A stretch of 64,000 nucleotides of DNA, from the NCBI GenBank assembly GCA_026003835.1, contig BPHZ01000005.1:1-64000 (forward strand), read 5' to 3'. Positions 59,039 through 64,000 of this stretch are shown piece after piece. Numbering within the stretch: the first letter of the stretch is position 1; every line of letters starts with the position of its first letter. The stretch is from Herpetosiphonaceae bacterium. GTDB lineage: Bacteria; Chloroflexota; Chloroflexia; Chloroflexales; Herpetosiphonaceae. A program made the position numbers and the translations under genes. The notes under the pieces were generated by a model. That model saw only the letters and a program-made list of their open reading frames with translations. It was not told where the DNA came from and ran no database searches.

Positions 59039-60049
59039 TCAGCCACTAGCGGCCGTCGAAGCTCGGACCATAAGCTGTGGTATGAATGCAACGAAACGCC
59101 GCACAGCGGTGCCAGCGATGGCGGCAATGATCAGCTCGCCGAGGGCGTAGCCGATAGCGCGATCCGGCCAGCGTAGGGTGGTGAGAGGCGGCTGCGCGCT
59201 GACTGCGGCGAGACTATCGCCGGAGGCGATCAGCGCCAGATCGCTTCCGACGCTCAGCCCGGCGTCGGCGGCTGCGGCGAGGGCGCCGAAGGTCAGCTCC
59301 TCGGAGCAGGCCAGCACAGCAGTCGGCGGCTCCGAGTGTGAAAGCAGCGTCTCCATCGCGCTATAGCCGCTGCCAATCCCCGGCCCGCCCTCGATCACCA
59401 GTTCGGAGCGAAACGGGATCCCGGCGCCACGCAGCGCCCGGCGGTAGCCAATGTACCAATCGAGCGCATCGGCACGATCGGAGACTTCCTGGATCAGCGC
59501 GATGCGCTGGTGGCCCTGGTGCGCAAGGTAGCCCACAGCTCGCAACGCTCCGGCACGGAGATCGCGCCCGGCAGCAGGGGCGGCCGACCAGCGCGGCGGC
59601 CTGCCCAAACAGGTATGCGGCAGTTGCAGTTCAGCCAGCTGTATGAGCCGGGGATCGTTGCGCTGTGGAGCGAGCACGATTAGACCGTCGACACGGCCAG
59701 TAGCGATCAGGTCGCGGTAGAGCTCTCGCTCGTCGTTTGGCTCCGTGCTGCAGATGAGCAGATGATAACCTGCAGCAGCAATGGCGGCGGCTACACCGGC
59801 CAGCAGTGGCGAGGGCAACAGGGTTTCCACCTGATCCGGCTCCGGGGGAATGACAACGCCGATCGTGCGGCTATGCCGGCCGCGCAAGCTACGTCCCTGG
59901 TAGCTGGGCCGGTAGTCCAGCTCGGCGACGGCTTTGAGTACGCGCTCACGTGTACGATCACTAACGGGAGCACTCTGGTTGAGCACATAGGAGACAGTAG
60001 CTGGCGATACGCCTGCCCGCTCCGCAACATCTTTGATCGTTGCGCTCAT
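59039..60049 (-). CDS. LacI-family transcriptional regulator
   Basis: 336 residues. The helix-turn-helix and hinge are IKDVAERAGVSPATVSYVLN and RTRERVLKAVAELDYRPS; the rest is a periplasmic-binding-protein-like sensor domain (TIGVVIPPEPDQVETLLPSP, VDGLIVLAPQRND, YLAHQGHQRIALIQEV). Such proteins repress sugar-use genes until an effector binds. An operator-like palindrome overlaps its own -10, so it probably controls itself. The nearby sugar ABC ATPase is a possible target. Confidence 0.93.
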   Translation of the reverse strand: MSATIKDVAERAGVSPATVSYVLNQSAPVSDRTRERVLKAVAELDYRPSYQGRSLRGRHSRTIGVVIPPEPDQVETLLPSPLLAGVAAAIAAAGYHLLICSTEPNDERELYRDLIATGRVDGLIVLAPQRNDPRLIQLAELQLPHTCLGRPPRWSAAPAAGRDLRAGALRAVGYLAHQGHQRIALIQEVSDRADALDWYIGYRRALRGAGIPFRSELVIEGGPGIGSGYSAMETLLSHSEPPTAVLACSEELTFGALAAAADAGLSVGSDLALIASGDSLAAVSAQPPLTTLRWPDRAIGYALGELIIAAIAGTAVRRFVAFIPQLMVRASTAASG

Positions 60050-60067
60050 TGTACCTGTAATAGTTTA

Positions 60068-60103
60068 TTTAATCGTTTAAATCACTATAGCATGGTTTGT
60101 CAA
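60068..60103 (-). promoter_or_regulatory. lacI-family promoter with overlapping operator
   Basis: On the minus strand TTGACA (60103-60098) is followed 17 bases later by TTAAAC (60080-60075). The palindrome TTTAAACGATTAAA (60068-60081, central CG as in LacI-family operators) covers the -10. Binding there would block transcription of the regulator gene. Confidence 0.6.
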
Positions 60104-60130
60104 GAGGTAACCAGGGTTCTATCCAGGTCG

Positions 60131-60188
60131 GGTGCGCTCCGCTCACCACTCCTACTCAGCAGGAGAGGGGTGTCGAGCGAAGCGCACC
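60131..60188. other. Large intergenic hairpin
   Basis: GGTGCGCTCCGCTC (60131-60144) pairs with GAGCGAAGCGCACC (60175-60188) at 13 of 14 positions. The inner arms ACCACTCCT and AGGAGAGGGGTGT extend it. It lies between the lacI-family gene and a small gene read toward it. Confidence 0.5.
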
Positions 60189-60248
60189 GGGATGAGGGTG
60201 GAACAACAGGGATGGGGTAAGATGATAGAAGGGCGCAGCAGCGATTGT

Positions 60249-60464
60249 TTAACGCTCTTTCTCGCCCATGAACCCGCCAAGAAAACCGTGGGCTTTCTCC
60301 GCCGCCGTCTGGACGTTTTGCCCGCTCAGGGCCGCGTTAACTGGCCCCTGGAGCTGTTCGGGAAGACGCTCGTTGAGGAAGTTCCTTACAACGTCGGCAG
60401 CCCGATTCGCCTGCTCGTCTGAAAGCTGTGCCTGCGTTTTCAGCCGGTTGATCAGCTCGTTCAT
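60249..60464 (-). CDS. Small helical protein of unknown function
   Basis: 71 residues from ATG 60464 behind GAGGAGGACAT. It is mostly helical: MNELINRLKTQAQLSDEQAN, RAADVVRNFLNERLP, ending in AHGFLGGFMGEKER. The pattern of a helical repeat plus a Gly-rich end resembles small DUF937/DUF2267-like stress proteins, but no family can be fixed. Confidence 0.6.
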   Translation of the reverse strand: MNELINRLKTQAQLSDEQANRAADVVRNFLNERLPEQLQGPVNAALSGQNVQTAAEKAHGFLGGFMGEKER

Positions 60465-60634
60465 ATGTCCTCCTCTTCAATTCGTTGCGCAACAAGGCTG
60501 GCTCAATCCTGCAGGTGCTCTTCACAGCAATCTTTAGGCCATCCGGCAGCCCGACTATCCTTTGCCAGGAGAGTTTTCTCAGCTCCTATAACCCGAGCAG
60601 ATCACCTGCTAGTCGTCCGCCATATCCATCGTCC
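60465..60634. other. Intergenic stretch before repeats C and D
   Basis: No supported gene. It contains promoter space for the small minus-strand gene and runs into the tandem repeat pair. With the repeats the full gap is about 396 bp. Confidence 0.4.
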
Positions 60635-60698
60635 TGGGGCGGTTGGGAGGGGCTGTGGCCCTCCGGCTTCCCCGTTCCGCATTATCACTGTGGCAGCC
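60635..60698 (+). repeat. Dispersed hairpin repeat, copy C
   Basis: TGGGGCGGTTGGGAGGGGC, GGCCCTCCGGCTTCCCC, ending ATCACTGTGGCAGCC. It is the first of two tandem copies; both are preceded by TCCATCGTCC. Confidence 0.7.
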
Positions 60699-60712
60699 CC
60701 TCTCCATCGTCC

Positions 60713-60779
60713 TGGGGTGGTTGGGAGGGGCGACGCTCCTCCGGCTCCCCTTTCTTCATGATTGTTACAGTGGTGATCC
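60713..60779 (+). repeat. Dispersed hairpin repeat, copy D
   Basis: TGGGGTGGTTGGGAGGGGC, CTCCTCCGGCTCCCC, ending ACAGTGGTGATCC. It starts 78 bp after copy C in the same direction and ends about 80 bp before the phosphatidylcholine synthase start. Confidence 0.7.
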
Positions 60780-60860
60780 ACTAGAGCCGGTGGATGAGAA
60801 TCGAGCAAGAGCGTGATATGATACTGGGCGCAAAGCGTTTTTTAGGTGGAGATGCTAAAC

Positions 60861-61556
60861 ATGTTGTTTCGGAAAACCCTTGCCTGGTGTGTCCACGGGT
60901 ACACGGCGCTGGGGCTGCTGGCAGCCGCAGGCATGGCTGTGCTGATCGTCTATGGTGGGGATCGAAACTTTCGGGCTGCCTTTGCGCTGATGCTGATCGC
61001 TACGGCTATCGATGCCTCCGACGGTTGGCTGGCCCGCCGCGTCCAGGTCAAGGAGTTAACGCCATCGTTTGATGGCCGCCGGCTCGACGATCTGATCGAT
61101 TTCCAGACCTATACATCGCTTCCGCTGCTACTGATCTGGCGAAGTAACATGCTGCCCGAGGATTGGTCGTGGTTGTTATTGGTGCCGCTTCTTGCCAGTG
61201 CCTACGGCTTCTCGCAGGCTGAGGCCAAGACCGCGGATAACTTTTTCCTGGGATTTCCTTCCTACTGGAATGTTGTCGCATTTTATCTTTATTACCTACA
61301 GCCTGTGGCCTGGATCTCGCTGCTGATCATTCTCAGCCTGGCCGCTCTGACCTTCGTGCCGCTGAAGTACCTCTATCCCTCACAGAAAGGCCCGTATGCC
61401 CTGCTGACAAATGTATTAGGCATTGCTTGGGCGATTCTCGTGGTGGTCATCCTGCTCTATAGACCGGTGGAGGTACGTACACTTGTGTTGCTATCGCTGT
61501 TCTACCCCATCTACTATCTCATCGTATCCTGGATGGTCTCATTGCGCACGAGATAG
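60861..61556 (+). CDS. pcs: Phosphatidylcholine synthase (CDP-alcohol phosphatidyltransferase family)
   Basis: 231 residues with about eight membrane segments. The CDP-alcohol motif D-x2-D-G-x2-A-R ... D-x3-D appears as DASDGWLARR and FDGRRLDDLIDF. GFSQAEAKTADNFFLGFPSY and WNVVAFYLYYLQP match the Pcs subfamily, which condenses free choline with CDP-diacylglycerol to make phosphatidylcholine. ATG 60861 is preferred (9 bases from AGGTGGAG) over the nearer GTG 60846 and ATG 60852. Subfamily assignment is good but rests on motifs; choline supply is not shown. Confidence 0.8.
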   Translation: MLFRKTLAWCVHGYTALGLLAAAGMAVLIVYGGDRNFRAAFALMLIATAIDASDGWLARRVQVKELTPSFDGRRLDDLIDFQTYTSLPLLLIWRSNMLPEDWSWLLLVPLLASAYGFSQAEAKTADNFFLGFPSYWNVVAFYLYYLQPVAWISLLIILSLAALTFVPLKYLYPSQKGPYALLTNVLGIAWAILVVVILLYRPVEVRTLVLLSLFYPIYYLIVSWMVSLRTR

Positions 61557-61576
61557 GCATTTTCTCAGGAAGAAGG

Positions 61577-62722
61577 TTAGACCGCCTCGTTCATCAAGCG
61601 GCGGGCCGAGAAGAAGCCTGGCTCATGGCCTCGCAGCTCCGCCAGCAGTTCTTCGGCGGCCATAAGGCCCAGCCCCAGCCCATGGCCGTTGAAGCCAACG
61701 GCAAAGGCAATACGCTCATCGCGGCGCAGACGGCCGACAAGCGGCAGCCCGTCGGGAGTGAAACCCATGGTTCCTGACCAGCGCCGCTCAACAGGAGCCG
61801 TCACGTCGGGAAAGTAACGGGCGAGGAACGCTTCGAGGGCAGCCTGTACCCGTGGCGTTGCCATATCGGCATAGGTCGATTCTTCGTCGAAGGCTCGATT
61901 ACGGCAGCCTCCCATCAAGAAGCGGCCGTCTGAGAGCTGGCGGAAGTAATCAAAGCCGCGATTGGCATAGCAGGGGAGTTTGAGTACCGGCGGATTAGGC
62001 GCGGTTATCAGCACCTGGCCGCGCTGTGGAATGATGACCTGGGCAAAGGTCGGCTCGATAAGTGGAGTGAAGGCGTTGGTTGCCAGGATCACCTGTTGTG
62101 CCGCCAGGTTGAGGCCGCGAGCGCGAATGAGCACGCTATCCTCGCTGCTTTCGAGCGCGTAGACCTGACTGCCCTCGTACAAGCGGGCGCCAGCAGCTTC
62201 GATCAGGGATCGCACCAGGTGGACCGGGTTGATGACAAAGTTACCTGGATCGTGAATGGCGGCGCAGAAGCCACGGCGCAGCGGATCAGTAGGGTGAAAC
62301 TCGACTGAGAAGCCGTCCTCGTGCAGCAGCGCTGCGGCCTCGCGTAGCTCCCGCGCTTCCTCGTCGTCGACGGCCAGAACCAGACTGCCTCCCATGCCAA
62401 CAGGGGATCCAAAGCGCTGCGCCAGCCCCAGCATCAGCTCTCTGTTACGCAGTGTTACCGCCCAGAGCGTGCGCGCTTCGCTGCGCCCATAACGCTCGAC
62501 GGCCTGGTAGTAGTTGTCAGCGATGCCACTGAGAACCATGCCGGCATTGCGCCCGCTAGCCCCCCCAGCGACATGCAGGGACTCGACGATAGCGACATGC
62601 CGGCCTTCTTCGCGCAGGCGGAGGGCGAGGTAGGCGCCGATCAATCCGGCGCCGATGATGGCTACTTCGGCATATTCAGGGCGCTTTTCGGCACCGGGCT
62701 CCTGCCAGAATGAGACGCTCAT
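61577..62722 (-). CDS. FAD-dependent oxidoreductase (DAO family)
   Basis: 381 residues. FAD-binding AEVAIIGAGLIGAYLALRLR (GxGxxG) and SLHVAGGASGRNAGMVLSGI near the N-terminus; a substrate half with TPLIEPTFAQVIIPQRGQVL; and C-terminal TMGFTPDGLPLVGRLRRD and GFNGHGLGLGLMAAEELL. It resembles gamma-glutamylputrescine oxidase/glycine oxidase-like amine oxidases (OrdL/PuuB type). Substrate unknown. ATG 62722 with GGAGGT nearby. It follows the degenerate receiver gene by 12 bp and is probably co-transcribed with it. Confidence 0.88.
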   Translation of the reverse strand: MSVSFWQEPGAEKRPEYAEVAIIGAGLIGAYLALRLREEGRHVAIVESLHVAGGASGRNAGMVLSGIADNYYQAVERYGRSEARTLWAVTLRNRELMLGLAQRFGSPVGMGGSLVLAVDDEEARELREAAALLHEDGFSVEFHPTDPLRRGFCAAIHDPGNFVINPVHLVRSLIEAAGARLYEGSQVYALESSEDSVLIRARGLNLAAQQVILATNAFTPLIEPTFAQVIIPQRGQVLITAPNPPVLKLPCYANRGFDYFRQLSDGRFLMGGCRNRAFDEESTYADMATPRVQAALEAFLARYFPDVTAPVERRWSGTMGFTPDGLPLVGRLRRDERIAFAVGFNGHGLGLGLMAAEELLAELRGHEPGFFSARRLMNEAV

Positions 62723-62734
62723 GGCGACCTCCTG

Positions 62735-63124
62735 CTACTCCTGATCGCGCGCCATGGTATTGATCAGGGTCGAGAGCGCTTCGTGGAATTTCGAGTTGGC
62801 GACGATGCGATCACAGCCGGCCTCCCGCGCCAGTCGCTGGCGCTCGACATCGAGATGGGATCCAAACGCCAGTACGGGGATATAGTTGCGCTCGGGATCA
62901 TCCTTCAAGTCGCGGACTGTCTGGCTCCAGTGTTGAGGTGGAGCATTCATATCGACGATTACAAGGGCGAGGGGTAGGCTACCTGTCTGCAAATCCAGCG
63001 CCGCAGTAAAATGGTCCGGGCGCTCGACGATCTGGGGTTGATAGCCCAGACGGCGTATGACATCAGCGACCCTGACACTGAAAAAGAGATCCGGCACAAA
63101 GGCAACGATACGTCCCTTTGACAT
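62735..63124 (-). CDS. Receiver-like protein with altered active site
   Basis: 129 residues from ATG 63124 behind GGAG. The fold follows a response-regulator receiver: IVAFVPDLFFSVRVADVIRR in place of the acidic-pair strand, SLPLALVIVDMNAPPQHW with an Asp at the phosphorylation strand, IPVLAFGSHLD in place of the Thr strand, and a late DRIVANSKFHEALSTLI. The N-terminal acidic pair is reduced to one Asp and the switch Lys is shifted, so phosphorylation is doubtful. Probably a protein-binding pseudo-receiver. It lies between a small membrane protein gene and the FAD oxidoreductase gene. Confidence 0.65.
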   Translation of the reverse strand: MSKGRIVAFVPDLFFSVRVADVIRRLGYQPQIVERPDHFTAALDLQTGSLPLALVIVDMNAPPQHWSQTVRDLKDDPERNYIPVLAFGSHLDVERQRLAREAGCDRIVANSKFHEALSTLINTMARDQE

Positions 63125-63152
63125 CACTATCTCCTCTCGGCTCAACAGGCGT

Positions 63153-63548
63153 TTAACGGCCTGCACGTAGGCGGTAGCGGGCGGCAAAGGTCGCCGACAA
63201 CGCAGCGAGGACTGTCGCCACACATTGCGCGATGAGGAAGGTCAGCGCATGGGGCGCGCCCGGATCACTGCCCATCAACAAATCCAGGAAGAGCCCAAAA
63301 CCGCCGACCAGGGCGCCTGCTGGTTGGGGATTGAGCATCGCCAATGCTCCAGCAACAGCGCCACCGATCATCGTCATCATCGCGGGGAGCACGAGCCCAA
63401 CGAGAATATGTGCCGGATTGGAAAACTGGAGTTGCTCAGGAGTGCTGATACCGAGGAGCGCAAAGCCCACCGTCGAAATGAGGATGGTGAGCGTAATGTC
63501 GATCCAGAAGCCGATTAGCCCGGCCAGCACAATGCTTCGAGAGAACAT
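63153..63548 (-). CDS. Small four-helix membrane protein
   Basis: 131 residues from ATG 63548 (AGAGGAAT before it). Four membrane helices: IVLAGLIGFWIDITLTILIS, ILVGLVLPAMMTMIGGAVAG, GALVGGFGLFLDLLM and LTFLIAQCVATVLAALSATF. It ends in a basic tail. No family recognised. It precedes the receiver-like gene by 28 bp. Confidence 0.65.
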   Translation of the reverse strand: MFSRSIVLAGLIGFWIDITLTILISTVGFALLGISTPEQLQFSNPAHILVGLVLPAMMTMIGGAVAGALAMLNPQPAGALVGGFGLFLDLLMGSDPGAPHALTFLIAQCVATVLAALSATFAARYRLRAGR

Positions 63549-63769
63549 AGCAATTCCTCTGGGCGCCAGGAAAGACGAACACCTATCCCATGCTTCTTCA
63601 AGCATAGGGCAGCTGGCTGAAAACGACGATGCGCCGGGAATCGCCTCCCACAGAGGACAGAACCGCCTTCAGTTGCGGCATGCCGGGCGCTCCTATCCTC
63701 TGCGGGGTCAGGCTGTAGAGAGGTTTGCGAGAGCAGCGCCTGCTACGTTGATCGCGTCAGGCAGGGGCG
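63549..63769. other. Intergenic stretch near the right edge
   Basis: No supported gene. It lies after the stop of the partial acidic protein and before the small membrane protein, both on the minus strand. Confidence 0.4.
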
Positions 63770-64000
63770 CTAATCTTCGTCGCTACGCATCTGATTCAGT
63801 GTGCGACGGATGACATCCCGCTGGCGACGCATATAATCAGCCTCGTACTCCTCGTCCTCATCCTCGTACTGATCACGCTGCTTACGGCCTTTGGCCTTAC
63901 GAGCCGACGGACCGCCATACTTGGAGATAAGGTCATCGAGGGTCGCGTTCCCTTCAAAGGTCTCTTCCTCCTCGTCGCCAATGACATAGACCTCCGGCTC
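63770..64000 (-). CDS. C-terminus of an acidic protein (start outside window)
   Basis: Seventy-six codons and TAG 63770-63772 read in from the right edge. The sequence runs EPEVYVIGDEEEETFEGNAT, LDDLISKYGGPSARKAKGRK, then an acidic DQYEDEDEEYEADYMRRQRD and ends RRTLNQMRSDED. A mixed acidic and basic tail of a larger protein; no family can be fixed from this part. Confidence 0.65.
   Translation of the reverse strand, partial: EPEVYVIGDEEEETFEGNATLDDLISKYGGPSARKAKGRKQRDQYEDEDEEYEADYMRRQRDVIRRTLNQMRSDED

Overview
The window is about 60% GC and reads as a filamentous member of the Chloroflexota, most likely class Chloroflexia near the Roseiflexus/Kouleothrix line (inference). Signs are an archaeal-type isopentenyl phosphate kinase, large RHS-type surface/toxin proteins with Hint domains, a chemosensory cluster without flagellar genes, and many Thr/Pro-rich lipoproteins. 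No rRNA, CRISPR array or intact transposase was seen.

Layout. 0-10.5 kb: a DUF881 protein and CARDB-like lipoprotein (both minus), a zinc-ribbon protein overlapping isopentenyl phosphate kinase, a PHA-type regulator, a patatin lipase, mfd, four tRNA genes (Leu-GAG, Val-TAC, Phe-GAA, Gly-GCC) behind a perfect TTGACA-N17-TATAAT promoter, and a DUF4349 lipoprotein. 10.5-19.4 kb: a large GT-C-like membrane protein, a DUF11-type lipoprotein, L-lactate dehydrogenase, ssb, two unknown proteins and fabI. 19.5-31.1 kb: one co-directional chemosensory/partner-switching cluster (CheW, CheW, membrane MCP, CheA-REC, CheY, CheB, CheR-TPR, SpoIIE-type phosphatase, TPR protein, RsbW-like kinase, STAS protein) that ends at a strong terminator. 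31.2-33.3 kb: a DMT transporter and a TPR/membrane protein.

33.3-40.9 kb is a decaying accessory island. It holds two RHS-type Hint cassettes, one with a DUF3990-like ADP-ribosyltransferase toxin whose stop overlaps the start of a candidate immunity gene. It also holds small broken genes, IS21-like multi-repeat ends around a 1,025-bp segment, a TnsB-like repeat array, and a broken RHS leader gene. 41-52 kb returns to housekeeping and conserved genes: GNAT, glycosyltransferase, uridine kinase, two tandem HExxH coiled-coil proteins, DUF4395-thioredoxin pair, guaA, pspA, rsmG and a LysR regulator. 52-57.5 kb holds genes with repeatedly broken frames: a KAP P-loop NTPase with an HsdR-like N-terminus, an M16 peptidase, cinA, a small membrane protein and cutA. 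57.6-64 kb carries a MsmK/UgpC-type ATPase, a LacI regulator with its own operator, phosphatidylcholine synthase, a FAD oxidoreductase, a degenerate receiver protein, a small membrane protein and a partial acidic protein at the right edge.

Two things cut across the window. First, a dispersed hairpin repeat of about 66 bp occurs five times between genes. Second, many conserved genes are broken by a single extra base, usually in a homopolymer. Because housekeeping genes are hit in the same way, most of these breaks look like sequencing error, whereas the 34-41 kb island also carries stop codons and truncations that look like real decay. Genes with one lesion are listed as CDS and genes with many lesions, or truncations, as pseudogenes.
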